From Whitmania pigra (Eukaryota; Annelida; Clitellata; Hirudinida; Haemopidae), in assembly GCA_021613335.1 (NCBI GenBank), contig JAJTWR010000266.1:1535001-1599000 (forward strand): a stretch of DNA of 64,000 nucleotides, given 5' to 3'. Position numbers and translations under genes: made by a program. Positions 1 through 13,500 of the stretch are shown here, piece after piece (within the stretch, counting starts at the first letter, position 1; the number at the start of each line of letters is the position of its first letter). The notes under the pieces were generated by a model, which made no database searches, was not told the origin of the DNA, and saw only the letters and a program-made list of their open reading frames with translations.

Positions 1-921
1 AATTAATAAATAATTAATCAGAGCAACCAGAGTGTTGCATTATAATCCGTGTCATCCATTTCCAAGATCACATGATAAGATGTTAATAACAAGTCATTGG
101 GATTCTTATCGACTTATTGGTGAAACGAGTTGATTAACTCATTAATGCATGGATGAATTAAAACAACAAATGCATGGATTGATTGATCGATGGATGGGTA
201 GATGGATGGATGGATGGATGGATGGATGGATAGATGGTAGAAAAGATACAACCTTGTTTAATACAGCCGACGGCGGCAGCGGCGAACGGCCATAAATTAT
301 CAGACGAGTGATAAAGGAACAGAAGCTTCAAAAGCAGGTCATTTACCACGCAGTTTTCCATCCAGCCATTCGTCATTCCCTTCCCATCTTTCACTATCTC
401 TCCTTCCTACCTCGTCTCCCACCTAAAGTATTGCTTACTGTTTGTGAGACTTACATTCGGTCGATGCATCTTCAATCGATAGTAAGGCACTTGAGGCGCA
501 ATAATAAATAAAAAATAAACAAAACAGCCTCTTCGGGTAAGCATCGCACTCTGATGAGTCTTTCAAAAACTCCTCCATTCGAACAGATGTAAGGAATTAA
601 ACTTTCAACCGTTTAATTAAAAAGCCTGCGTTTTTTTCCAACATTAAATAAATTTAAAAAAAAAAAATACTGTTTACGATCATTCGGAAATTTACATCCC
701 CCGTGCATGAACATGAAGTCAGTTTCGAGAAAGTTTGTGGCAGTGTGCTGATGTGTTTGCTCTGATGACAGAGGGTGCAAAAGTGTGGGAGGATCTCTCA
801 GTGACAAGCTTCTTAGAACTAAGCAAATTGTTGGAGGCATTTAAGTACACTCATTCCATCACCCTAATCAGTAAAACGAACCCTCACAAAAGAATATGAA
901 AGTAAGATATGCATGACTAAC
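1..921. other. Stretch with no supported gene; ATGG-type microsatellite
   Basis: No exon could be supported here. Further exons of the minus-strand LRR gene should lie to the left of 922, but none with the expected phase and LRR pattern was found. A GATG/ATGG tetranucleotide repeat runs from about 188 to 236 and creates spurious Pro-Ser-Ile-His-rich reading on the minus strand. An A-run lies near 655-668. Confidence 0.5.
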
Positions 922-1539
922 AGCTTCAGCAAGTTGTCAAGGCCTTCAAAGCTGTCTTCTTCCCATCCTAAAATTTGATTGGCACTCAGGTCACTGCATA
1001 TTAAATAAAAAGTTATGATATTTTAAAAGTTAAAAACATTTTAACATTTTGAGAACATTTTTTGGTGAATCAATTTTTAATTTTCAACTTTCAACATGTG
1101 GCATACAACCATTTATTAATTGTAGGAAATCTTTTATAATCACATCATTAAATGTGTTTAAATTAATTTAAAATGGTCATGATTACAAAGAATGTCAGCA
1201 CAGTTTGCTTGAGTAGATTTGAGTACAAACAACTTCAGACAAAAAAACTCACAGTTCAATGACATTGTTTGGCATTGCTGTCGTGAAGTTCTTCTTTAGA
1301 ATGCTCATGTTAGTCAGGTTAAACTTGCTGAACTCACACTTTACTTTAATTCCAACAAAACCCGTTGAAACTGGAGTTGCACCATTTGGTTCTTGCTTTT
1401 TTGGATTTTTCTTGGTGCACTGACATCCCGTCATGCAAGGGTAACTTTTATTCCGGCTCAAATTTTGTGCAAAACTTAGGCAAGCGAGAAACAACATTAA
1501 TGCTGCCAAATTCACACAAGACAAAGAAACCATTTTCAT
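922..1539 (-). CDS. Secreted or membrane leucine-rich-repeat protein, 5' exons only
   Basis: Two exons are supported. Exon 1 (1253-1539) begins with ATG and a hydrophobic signal peptide of about 24 residues (LAALMLFLACLSFA core). A cysteine cluster follows (CMTGCQC, then a later Cys), typical of an LRR N-terminal cap. The exon ends NNVIEL before a GTGAGT donor in phase 2. Exon 2 (922-993) is exactly 72 bp, phase 2 to phase 2, and encodes one LRR (DLSANQILGWEEDSFEGLDN) ending at a GTTAGT donor. The 72-bp phase-2 LRR exon is the classic layout of secreted and membrane LRR proteins such as LGI, Slit and LINGO. The rest of the gene was not found to the left, so its exact family cannot be named. 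The neighbour to the right is an unrelated minus-strand gene. Confidence 0.7.
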
Positions 1540-2426
1540 AAGACTTTAAACTTAATTCCCTCAAAAGCACATGTCGAGACCTATGTGTCTCTCCAAAATG
1601 ATAATAAATCGTCTTTTTCAATCCATCTAAATTAATATGAAGCACCCGCGATAGCGAGCTTTAGTTTGAGGCACTAAACTTTTGAACTAAAGTTTAACTT
1701 AACTTTGGCCGCTAGGTAAAATGCAAAACATCGAAAATGTAGTACAAAATATTCGTACCTTAATTTTTGTAAGTCGTTGTAAATATATTATTTCAAAACT
1801 GTTTCTAAATACGTAAGTATTATGTTGCTATTTTAAACCTCCTTAACTGCTGTCCGGGTGCATTCGTTTCATGACTCCACCATGTGATTTTTGTCCGAAA
1901 GTACCAAGAACATAATTTGGGGAGGCACGGGGGACAACTACCCCCTTGATTTTAGACTAGACACAAAAATGTCATCCCATATTTTGCGAGGGTGCTTCGC
2001 CACCCCTTGGAAAATGACGCCCACGGAAACAACACTGGGTCACGAATAAGGCATAATACAATTGGTGCATTGCCAGCGACGGAACGGATGGAACGCACCT
2101 ACACGCAAAAAGCGCAAATTCTTTCTTCTCGCATCCGCTTGGGTACTTATAATCACGCGTGAAAATTGCTACCATTAGAGTTCTATCCTCCTCCTCTGAA
2201 GTCGTCCATATGGAAATAACCAAAAAAAAGCAGAACAAAAGAACATTTTATTTCCAAATTAAAGTGCTTAAAAATAAGTTTCTTAATGCTGGCTTGCCAT
2301 TCTCCACCTTGCTCCAAAATGCAAAATACCCACAAATAAACTGACTGGTAGCAATTTAAAATAACTCAAAATAATCACAATATTCAGATATCATTAACGT
2401 CACAATTAAATATTAAATATTAAATA
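1540..2426. other. Intergenic; possible degraded transposon
   Basis: No coding exon is seen. A GC-richer patch at about 1915-2160 has C/G-runs in opposite orientations (gggggacaactaccccc near 1929) and a CCACCCCTTGG/ATGACGCCCAC stretch reminiscent of hAT-type transposon ends. No target duplication or transposase was found. AT-rich sequence at 2240-2426 is probably the 3' UTR of the minus-strand gene ending at 2427. Confidence 0.35.
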
Positions 2427-5400
2427 TCAACAGGGATTTCTCAAATGCTTTTGCTTCACAAGATTCAGAAACTCTCTTAAGGAATCATCAACATCAGGGG
2501 GCAGCTCTTCAGTTCTGAATTCAGGTCTATTGGCAAGGAGGTTTGGGAGATTCACTTCGGTCAGACCCAGGTCCAACTTGGAGCAGAGCTTCCAGTCAAT
2601 TTGTGGACTTCCTAATTTTCCAAGCTGAAGAAACAAACAAAATATCCTTTTTAAAACTCATTCAAGAAGAGCACAAATAAAGTGTTTAATATATAAGCAC
2701 TGTCAAATTTTGAAAATAGTTTGACATTTATCAATTAACAAATTAACAAAACCTTCTCATTTGAAAGATCACGTATTAAAAATAACTGGTCATTAACATA
2801 TCATGTCGAACATGATCTAAGGCAAACTAAAATTTAAAATAGCCCAATTTGTGCTAAAATCAGTAAATATGTCATAATGATGATGAAGATGATTATTTAT
2901 TACATTGAAGACTTTGTGGGATTTCAATGGGTTGAAAACTGCAGGCTTTGCTTTAAACATTTCATCTCTGATCCTCTGAAGAGAGGAAAAATCAAATTGT
3001 GGCTTATTGAGCTTGTCCACATCCTCCTTTGAGATGCTGGTGTTTCCACCAGAACATTTTGCTGCTTCTCTTTCAACAAGCATATTTAACTGGTAGAAAT
3101 TGTCTCTGAAGAAGAGAGTCAGAATGTCCATTGATTTTCTGCCTGCAACCAATAAAGTGTTGCCTTAATAACTAATCAAGATTGTAACATAATGAATAGA
3201 TCAGAAATTCAAACTTGACTCGTTTGATTGAATAGACTGGAAAAGTATTTCAAAGACGAGCGAAGACAATTGACTCTTTGGAAGGCCAAAACCAGGGTCA
3301 TTTTCATCTTTTCTGTCTCTCAAGCTGTCCAGAAAGTTTTTCAGAAGCTTTATAGATTGCATTAGCATCAAAATCCAATGCTCATTTTCTTACATTTCTT
3401 TCCCAAGACTTCCAATCTTTTCTAGAAAATTCTGTTTGAACCAATCGTAGCCTGAAATGTAGTTAAAAATAGATGCCACTGATGCCACGATTATACTGAC
3501 GACATACATAAAAGAATGTAAATGAATTATTAAAATAGATTTCACTTTAAAGCAACACCAGTAATGATGGGAACAAATCTGTTGTATTGCAGAGAGATTA
3601 AGCAACATTGGTAATTGAGGCAATCTTAGTAACACAAATGAAATTTAAATATATTCAAAAATATAATTTCAATAGCTCGTTGTAGCATACATGATTTCTC
3701 GTCGGACGACAGAGTGGTAGAAGAAATTGCCAGTCTGTGGATCTTGTCGACGACCAACTTCATGGTGGTGAACTGGGATTCCTGGAAAAGCTGAATGATT
3801 CCAGCCTTGTGGATGACTTTTTTGAGTGCTTCCAATAAGATCTGCAATAATATTTCTGCTTGGTTAAATAAATACAATTGCAAAAAAAAATAATATGTGT
3901 CATGGTTTACGTGTAGTGGCAAGCTCCAAAATTTCAGTAATATGATAATTATTTAAAACATGAAAAGCCAGATAAGGAATGTCAAGAAATTAATGAGAGT
4001 ATATGCAATAGCTGTTCCATGCTAAAAACTTGTTAGGCCACTGGCTCAGGTTCAAGAATCAATCAGTGAACAACCTGCACTATGAATGGCAGTTTATTGA
4101 CCTCCGACATCCTAGACTCCAATCCATCATACCTGAAGCAGAATCTGAGCACAGAAGTTGGAAAGTGGTGGAAATTCCTGAGCAACTCAGATACAAAAAT
4201 CTTCAGATGGTTTGAGACTTCGGGGAATAAATAAAACAAAATATGGTAAGATATTATGATAAATAGACAACAACCTATGAAATTCGATGAAGAATTTACT
4301 CCTCATCGTTATCAAGCTATTGTTCAGATCGTAACAATTTTGCAGCTACTATTGCTTACAACTTACAACTACAACTTACCCTTATCTTTAACATCTTCAA
4401 CCTCAGACTCCGATGGTTTACAACCACAAAAAAGTCGATCCTTCGAGAAATATGAAACATCAGACGCCAATAAGGATGATGTCATCAGCTCTGACTCCTC
4501 AATTTCAATCAGACTCCTCCAAATTATTCTGGAAAAATTATTTCATTATTCATTTTAAGAAATTTATCTGTACTTAAAATGAAACATATAAATATATATA
4601 TACGTAATTATAAATGATCATTCAACATGCAAAAACTGGTAATTTATTCGATTACCTCAGAATTAAAGGTTCCAAGGTTGAACAGAGAAATTTAAACACA
4701 GTTGATTTCTGAAAGAAACAATTCTCAGATGATAATGATTATTATAGTCATAATTGCAGAATAAACAATGTGATGCTTCCAAGTAATCTTACAAATATTC
4801 ACAACTACTTTACAAAGCCATCAAATAATGAAGTTAAAAATATGTGAGCCAATCCATGAATTTATCTATGAATTCATCTTAGCTTAAACAATTCCGTTAG
4901 ATTTATAAAGTCCAGAAAGAAAAGATCACACCAAAATTGATCCATCGACTACGTAAAAGCAATCAATAAATGTCAGAATTAGAATTTTCCTTCGGAGCAA
5001 ATACTGACCTTCTTCAGAATGACATCTCCTGGCCTCCTGGAGAAGATCAAGTCATTTTGACAGGTCAAGTTAACCTTAATAGACTCATTTACTCATTCAT
5101 AAAATGATCATCACTAGTCTTCTCAACAATTCATTCATAAACAAATCAGTTAAGATCATCATCGCAATCGCCAAGCTTTCAAACAGCATCATCACCAACC
5201 CTTTCAACAACTCTCCAAGAACATGTTCAAACACAGGCTCTTCAGTCGGTCGATGTCTGAAGATAATTAAAAGCAGTGAACGGATCACTAAAGCAGCTTC
5301 TTTGTCCTCGTTGAGATCGTCATCATCATCATTATCACCATCATCCCTGTGGATTCTACCCCCATCCCTCTTGTCGTCATCATTTCCAATCGGCTGTGCC

Positions 5401-6506
5401 TCGTGGATGCAGAGATGTCGAAGGAGCAAGATGGTGAAGTTGCTATCATGCAAGAACATCATCTGATTGCGAAAGGCAATATCATCATCGTTATCACAAT
5501 TATAATCATAATAATCATCATCCATAATAGTGCCTTTTTAAACTACTCTCTGTCACATGAATGGGTCTGCTACCTGCAACAAGAGACATTCCTTCTCAAA
5601 AGGATAGTGCTTCAATAATCCAAACATCACTTCGTACGAGGTCGCTAGATCTAATTGGTCCAATCTGGGTAATGAATATTAATTACTTTAGTAAAGTTAA
5701 ATTACAGACAGCCAATTACATCTCAGTAGTATTTCTTAACCTGGTCTTCCCAGATAGATTCCATTTTGGCTTGATTATGTGAAGCCACTGACACTCACTA
5801 CCAGAGATGGCATCTGATTGGAGGCCCTGCTTCGACCTATCAGAGAACTGATCATACATCCTACAGTAAGTAACGTCAACTGTTGAATAATGAATACTCA
5901 TCGTATATTTTATAGTAGTAGTAATAACAATAATATACACTAAGTCAGTGTATTAAGACGATAAATTATCGTCAATTAAAGGATTTTTACTTTTTCATGC
6001 ATTTGGAAACAATGACAACATGCAATTGCTTGGGATAAAGTTACACCACTATCAGAAAAAGCTGGAGAAAAGATGGGTTTGAGTTTTCAGAAAGCAATGC
6101 TGCCATAAATGAAAACCCTGTTCTTGGGCTCTCAGAAAGCAAATGATATAAATAATTTAATCTAGCTATCAGCACAGTTTAGGGATACTGAGTCAAAATG
6201 AGCTTTGACTGGTCCAACTTCTTTTAAAATAAGAATTTGACGGTTAAAGGGTAAAGAAATCTTTGCGAGTCAGACGACCAAATTTTGTCTATCCACTGGT
6301 CTCTATATATACATAAGTGAGAAACATTCTTGGTTGAAGTGACATAAAAAAAATTTGTTTCGCATTCATTTCATTTAATAATACTGACACATTATTTAGG
6401 CTTTAGGTTTATTAATTATTTTTGTGGCCTGAGGTCTCTTGTTGAGACTTGGCTGTTTTTTTTTCATCTCTTTAGCCAAGTTTGACTTTGAATAAAAGTA
6501 ATAATG

Positions 6507-6580
<74 letters not shown>

Positions 6581-9500
6581 TAAGAGGATCCACCAACAAT
6601 GATGTTGACAACTTCTAATAGGTTCACCATTTCAAATATCACCAAGGCACTATTACCAGAAGTGATACTTCACAAACACTTATCAACAAAGCACCAACTC
6701 TTTCAGCACAGTGAGAGGACAGGCAGATATAAACAGGGTGGTTGTGAGAGCCACACAGGATACGTGCATCTCGTGGATTGCTCCGTCATCGGAGCACGAA
6801 TCGATGACCTCCTCGCTTCTTCTCGAGCAGCGAAAAAGAAGATCCAGTCCCCTGGAGAGAAGGCTTTGAATGTTCGAGCTGGATGAAAAGGGAATATGCA
6901 GCTTCAATTATGGTTAGCACATCTCGACCTAATATTAAAGCAATACAGTTATTGCAATCACAAGCAAGGTATAGAAGGATGAGCAAATGATTTTTCCTCA
7001 AAATGTGAAGCTATGAGACAAAAATGCATTAAAAAGGTGCTTATCAGAAAACATTTTGAACTCCAACTGCTACTGAATTAGTGATTCCATTGATGACGAT
7101 GATGGTGATGATTAATACATTAATTTACCACATTTGCTCCTAAACTTAATTACATTACAATAACAACTAGACCACCTCAGTACTCACACAAACTTCTTGA
7201 CTTGAGCTCTTTGGAATCTTTTCGAGGCAAAGTGCCATGCAAACGTCCGCATACATTCACCGAGGCAGCCGGAGAATATCTGGCTGGATGTCTCGAACAA
7301 ACAGTGAGAGTCCAATTCGTGCCACAACCACTCCATCTGAAGCCACCAGTTTTGTATCCAGTAATCTGGTTCATTCTCGTCATCCTCTGTCATAGTGCCA
7401 CTGTTATCACTTCCTAGTTCATCATCACTGTGCCAGACAGAAATCATGATGATGTTGATGAACTTGACTCTAACTAACTGCAAAAGGTCCTTTTTAGCTG
7501 TCAGAAGCAGATCAACGATGTCATTGTTTGAGACTTGGATGTCTGTGATAAGTTGTTTGACATGGGTCTCTAAAAAACTGATGCCCGACAAAATAATTAT
7601 CAGGCTTTCCACAGTAATTTCCTTGTTAATCTATGGCAAACATAAATGCTCTATCAAAAGAACTCCCTTTGCACTAAATGGAAGACCGAATGATAACTTA
7701 CTTTCTTAGAAATCATCTCAATATTTTCAGAAAAGGTTTCTAGTAGCATGAAAAGAAGTTTTTCAATCAATTTATTGTCCGAAGAAGCCACAAACTTCAT
7801 GAAACGCCAAAACTTCTTGAGGACAGTAACAAGCTCTATGCTATTCTTGGAAGCAACAGAAAAGATGGGTCGATTCGGCTGAAGTGAGTCTGGGACGGGC
7901 ATTGAAACAAAGTTGTTTTGATTCTTCGAGCATTCCTTGAGATCATGGCCGAGCGATAGCAAAATGGGTGAAGAATATTTCTCAAAAACTGATTTCCAGC
8001 CAAAGACTGGAAGGTGAATTTTAAATTAACGTTTTCATTCTTAATTTACCAGATATCATTATTATTTTATCAGTATTATTATGATTATTATTACTGTTAT
8101 TATTATTGTTATTATTATATTATTTCAAAACTCAATCATATGCCTAATCTACTTAACTTAGAAATTCCAACTCAAAAAATAGACATTTAGGCAACTCCAG
8201 CTGAAGAGTTTGTTTGAATTCCGAGGCAGGTTAACGCTTGCCAACCTGATGCTGTTGCCTGATTGGATCGGTTTGGCTGCTTCTTACCTTTACCTGTGTT
8301 TGAATTCTTCAGTGCACCTTTGAATTTTAGTGAACAAATTAATTAAAGAATAATAATTTCGACGGAGGATCCAATAAACGAATGACGATCATTAACAACA
8401 AGTGACAACAATAACAATAAGATAGCAACTCTTCAACTGTGTGGTTTTATCATTTGTGCTTCTCGACCTCTCCTGTCCAACCATGCACCTCAAAGATGAT
8501 TCGCTTATCCTCGTGATCCTGTCGTCTGCTTCTATCAGCCAGCCAATCAGTTGCAGCAGTTCACAAATTTTATCATCTCGCAGCAACTGTTCATCATTTT
8601 TTACCTCCGGTTTCATGTTGCTCTGCGACGAGGACTTTTTTGAAGGTTCTAATTTATTGTTAGGCTTCGGTGACTCGGCAATCTTGGCGATGGTTTCTAC
8701 CAATGCAGTCAAAGCTGCAAGCAGGGGATCTAAATAAACGGTCGAAATAAAACTCAAGACGTCGTCTTCTTCAATACAAAATCTTAAGAAATTAGCATCT
8801 TCTTCAATCATGGACAAGATGAACTTTCCACCAAATGTAAAGTCTGTTGCACTTGACTGCAACTCTGCAATCTTATTCTTAATAAGTAGAGACTTTGAAT
8901 TCGCATACAAGACAAGACCGTGATCCGGAGACGACAACAAGCACAGCCTCTGAAAATACAATCGCTTGTCTTCGATGATCTTCTCCTTGGCAAAACACAC
9001 AAGATGCAGGAAGTTCTCAGGTATGATATTTTGCTTTCCTTCAGAGGATGTCGTGGGGAAATCAAGTTTACTCATTTCATCCTTCAACAAGCGATCCAAG
9101 AAATTCTTCTGGAAGATTGTGAATAGTTCGTTGAAACTCTGATCTCCATCGAAGAGGGACCGTCTCGAAGCTTCATTTCTCTCTATGCTTCTGAAGCATG
9201 TCGGAAAGTTTAAACCTTCTTTAAACTGCACCCTCAATAGGACGTCAAAAACTAGACATTCGCAGCCAGGCTTTTTTTTCAAGAAATTCATCTGCAAATA
9301 TTTCCACTAGAAATTACTTGAATTGATTTATGTGAACATTTACAACAGTAAGCAGTTGTTAAAGTCTATAATAAAATAAATTTATTTATTATTAAAATTT
9401 TATAAATATATTTGAAAATTAAATGTGATATCTAAAGTCAATCAAAGTGCTCTTAATGTACTCAGACTAACCAATTCAACACAAACAGTTTTAATTGAAT

Positions 9501-10074
9501 CTGTGGCATCTGTACTACAGACAGAATTCTCCAAAATGTTTTTAGCCAAAAATTGATCAACTGCTTCCAGTGTTCCATCAGATGTTTCTCCACAAAACGT
9601 TTCACAGATGTTCTTCAAATCCATCCATGCACTTTCCATCCTGAAAAGGAAAAGTCCTTATTCATACAAGAGAAACTATTGCATTTAATTTAGCAAGTAA
9701 CCTGTCAATCATTATAAGAATTTACAAACATCCAAACACAGCTAAATAAGGCTAGAATTGGCATTTCACAAGTGAATTCAAAAATTACATGTTTGTGAGA
9801 CCTTTATAGGCCACTTAACATAAAACAAATATGGATATGAACCTGTGAATCTAAGTGCTTATGACTAGAACAACAATTAAACATAAAGACAATTCATTAA
9901 ATTCAATTACAGTTAATTAACTAATGTTTATTTCTGACTTCAACTAAGAATCTCATAAATTAACCTCTTGTCAATTTCCCCAATTTGCTCATCCAGCTGA
10001 TCAATTGAAAATTTCATTCCGTCAATATTTTGCTGATAACTAAACATATCCTCAATTACACACTTTCCTTCCAT
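2427..10074 (-). CDS. Large helix-rich multi-exon protein, family not recognised
   Basis: Exons whose phases fit: 9965-10074 (ATG, MEGKCVIEDMFS), 9472-9640, about 8427-9291 (3' edge uncertain), 8246-8317, 7702-8006, 7188-7630, 6695-6878, 5799-5847, 5574-5650, 5115-5462. Then come less certain exons near 4990-5030, 4390-4500 and 4115-4210, followed by 3691-3841, 3215-3451, 2904-3142 and 2427-2624 (stop, ending KQKHLRNPC). The product is over 1000 residues, mostly Leu/Ile-rich helices resembling a HEAT/ARM-type scaffold, with acidic and Ser/Lys linkers (a GNDDDKRDGG region and an Asp run in the 5115-5462 exon). No catalytic motif, signal peptide or membrane span is seen. Exon 3215-3451 contains an in-frame TAA at 3390-3392 although phases on both sides match its neighbours. 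The gene is therefore interrupted by a nonsense codon, or the sequence has an error. I compared it mentally with FANCD2, FANCI and VIRMA and found no convincing match. Confidence 0.6.
6499..6580. repeat. (AAT)n microsatellite
   Basis: About 25 near-perfect AAT units with one ATA interruption, inside an intron of the minus-strand helix-rich gene. It produces a long but meaningless Leu/Tyr-rich reading frame on the minus strand. Confidence 0.95.
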
Positions 10075-10575
10075 AGTTGAGCTATTAACAATTTTCTGTC
10101 AATCTTTTTTCTTGTAATTTTTCACATTTTCCATCATTGTGAAAATCTTTAAGTTACAGTTCCTTCAAGGAGCCAAGTTATATTCTAAAGATAATTTATA
10201 AAACTTGATATAATACACTGCACTCAAACTGTTAACAATGTCCATGCAAACTGCCAGCGAAATAAAAATCGTCTGCAACATGCAGCGCAGAGGGCCCCAT
10301 TGAAAGGCAAACTTTCTCCATGCTCCCATTTCCTGGAAAACATACTGCATACCGAATTTCGCTTTTTACAATGTTGTTAAAAGATTTACAATAAAATGTT
10401 ATAATAAGCAATTAATTTGTAAATATCAAACGTATAATTTAGCATGAGTAATCTTTTCTTCACAAAATTCATGTGCTATGTTTTTGTTTACATTTACATT
10501 TTATACCCATTTAAACCATTATCGCTCATCATGAAATTTTATTAGTGGCCTTTTACCGTTAAACATTAAAATTAA
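10075..10575. promoter_or_regulatory. Putative shared promoter between divergent genes
   Basis: The 501 bp between the start codons of the minus-strand helix-rich gene (10,074) and the plus-strand DHX34 gene (10,576) is the only space for both promoters. No TATA box can be named with confidence in this AT-rich stretch. A 61-codon minus-strand open frame (10165-10350) lies inside but shows no family resemblance. A bidirectional promoter is inferred from layout only. Confidence 0.35.
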
Positions 10576-13500
10576 ATGCATAAAAGAAGGCGACGATGCG
10601 ATAGCGATGAGGACAGTAATGACGAGTACGAGAGACGTCTGGAACCTCACTGCAGTCTCATCACCAAACGTCACAAACAGGAAGACGAAACGAGGAGCAG
10701 AAGTAGACATGAAGATGGAAAAGATGACAAAACTTTGAACTACGAGCATTACAAAAATTTATTAGGAGAAGTTTATTTTACTGAATCAGATGCTCTGCGT
10801 ACGGACAGTCCGGATTACGAGAATTTTTGGGTCTTTTTACGAAAATACCAGCAATTTGAACAAAAACAAGAAAAGCCGAAAGACTTTTCGACAAATGCCT
10901 ATGACAAAAAGAACAAAAATAACCTGTCCTTTACAGCAAAAAGTGACAAGATTAAAAAGTTCCACACAAAGCAGGTTGGCTTCAGAATATCAATAGTAGT
11001 TTTTTTTATAACTTATATATAAATATTTAAACAATAAAATATGGGTTAATAAAATTATGGGTTAAAATTTATATTGCATTTGAAATATTTACTTGAAATG
11101 ATTGTTATAATAGCAGCAATATAGAGATTTATTTATTCTGTACCAATGCACGTCATTATTGTGCAGTTTTAAATGGAATTATTTTAATTTAGTGCAAAAG
11201 ATTGTCATCGCGCTACCTTTAATAATAATTCAAATAAATGTATATATGAACATGCAGGAATATGCAGGGAGGTCTCGGAAGTTGACGACCGAAGAGCTGG
11301 AGACCTTCGAGACGATCCTACTCCTCTACTACGACTTCCTGCAGAAGCAAAAGTTCAACAAGCTGAGGAAGATCAAGAAGGACCAAATGAATCTGCCAAT
11401 ATTCAAGTACAAGAGAGGAATCATCGACTCCATCAACAAGCATCAGGTTTTTATTGATATTTCCATAGACTACTTTGTTTCACAAGAATTAGGACTTGGG
11501 ATGAAAGTTGTTAGCTATAACAAGTTGTTATATGTAGTTGACTATATTTGACAATTTAAACAAATCCAGTAATGTTAATATTATATAATTATATTCATTA
11601 GGCTTACAATAGTCATGTTTTTACACAAATGCCAGTTTATTCAATAGCACCGAAGCATTAGTATTGCAATTATTCACATTTTATCTTTTATTCTGACAAA
11701 TCATTCACCAGATAGTGGTTGTGGCAGGAGACACAGGGTGTGGAAAGTCAACCCAGGTGCCTCAGTACCTAATGGAGGCAGGGTACGGCAAGATAGCCTG
11801 CACCCAACCTAGGAGAATTGCTTGCATATCTCTGGCAAAAAGGGTTTCCCATGAAACGCTCAACGAGTACGGCTCCAATGTTGCTTACCAGGTAATTAAT
11901 GCCAGCTGCATGATGATTCAATATGACTGGCTTAAGTAATCTTCATAAATTTGATTGATCAAATGAGTTATACCATTCATGCATCATCATGAAACTCAAC
12001 TTTCTATCTGCGTGATTTAAATTTCCAGGTGAGATTCGACAAGACGAAGACCAAAGCTACCCGCATTCTCTTCCTCACCGAAGGTCTCCTTCTGAGACAA
12101 ATTGACAACGACCCGACCCTTTCCAAATACGATGTCGTCATCATGGACGAGGTTGGCAGTGCTGATGATGATGACAATAGTTTTAGTGATACACATGATA
12201 ATGATAATTATTGCTTGCTAATTATAGGTCCACGAAAGGCACGTCCACACAGACTTCCTACTGGGTGTGGTGAAGTGCATCCTCCATCAACGACCAGATC
12301 TCAAACTGATCCTCATGTCCGCCACCATCAACCTCGAACTCTTCTCGAGGTACTTCGGCAATGCTCCCGTTGCCAAGGTTCCAGGCAGACTGTATCCCAT
12401 ACAGCTCTATTACCAGCCCATAGACAAGTTAGGATTTGAATTGAATTGAATTTCATTGGAGACAAAGTTTCATTAGATAATTTCAGGAATGTCTAATCAA
12501 AACTTGTATTTATAACTTATAAATAGATCTACATATAAATAACTCTATAATTATGCTTACAACTTCTATCAGATTAGGTTTATCTACCTACAAAATCTCT
12601 TTTTTTTCAAGGACTGACAAAGATGCAAAGGCTGACAAATTTGATCCGTCTCCTTACATTCGAGTTCTCCAACACATTGACAAAAAGTACCCGTCAACAG
12701 AAAGGGGAGACGTGCTCATCTTTCTGTCCGGTTTGACGGAAATCATGGCACTGGTCGAAGCTGCAAGAGAATATGGCAGGATGTCTTCATCGTGGATCGT
12801 CCTACCGCTTCATAGCTCTCTCTCATTGGCCGATCAGGATAAGGTATTTTAAAGTGATTGGTTGTTAAAGTCATTAATAATTTAACTTTTCGTTTATTAA
12901 TCGTTTTCTTTCTCAACTTTTTTTCAAGGTGTTTGACTACCCACCTGATGGTGTCAGGAAGTGCATTGTTTCGACAAACATTGCTGAAACCTCCGTGACC
13001 ATAGATGGCGTCAGATTTGTTGTGGATTCGGGAAAGGTTTGTGAAATTGTGCAAATGCCTAGTGTTGCAAATCTTTAATGATACTCATCAATGCTGATTC
13101 TCCCAATCTTGTTTAACAATAATGGAATTCTTATATGTTGATACCTCTTCATTGGCTCTGTACTGAACCATCATCAATACCCACTTAGGTGAAAGAGATG
13201 GCACATGACTCGGGAGTCAAAATGGGCAGCCTTAAAGAATCCTGGATCAGTCGAGCCAGTGCAGAACAGCGGAAAGGTCGTGCCGGAAGAACGGGACCCG
13301 GAGTCTGCTTTCGACTGTACAAAGAGGAAGAGTACACTGCTATGGAAGAATATTCCACTCCAGAAATACGCAGAGTTCCACTGGAATCTCTGGTCCTTCA
13401 AATGGTTGTCCTCGGAATTCCCGACCCCAGACTCTTTCCATTTATAGAGTCACCCTTGCCAGAAAAGCTCGAAGGTGCCATCAAGATTCTCAAGTCACAA

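Noticed and set aside
158..394. Minus-strand frame rich in Pro-Ser-Ile-His
   Set aside because: Translation of the ATGG tetranucleotide repeat; no splice or domain support.
5104..5466. 120-codon plus-strand Ser-rich frame
   Set aside because: Antisense of the exon at 5115-5462, whose minus-strand frame fits the splice phases of its gene.
6396..6611. Minus-strand Leu/Tyr-rich frame
   Set aside because: Translation of the (AAT)n microsatellite in an intron.
2427..10074. Identification of the helix-rich gene as VIRMA, FANCD2 or FANCI
   Set aside because: Start, end and internal segments do not match what I know of these families; left unnamed.
10165..10350. 61-codon minus-strand frame between the divergent start codons
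   Set aside because: No family resemblance; lies in the presumed promoter.
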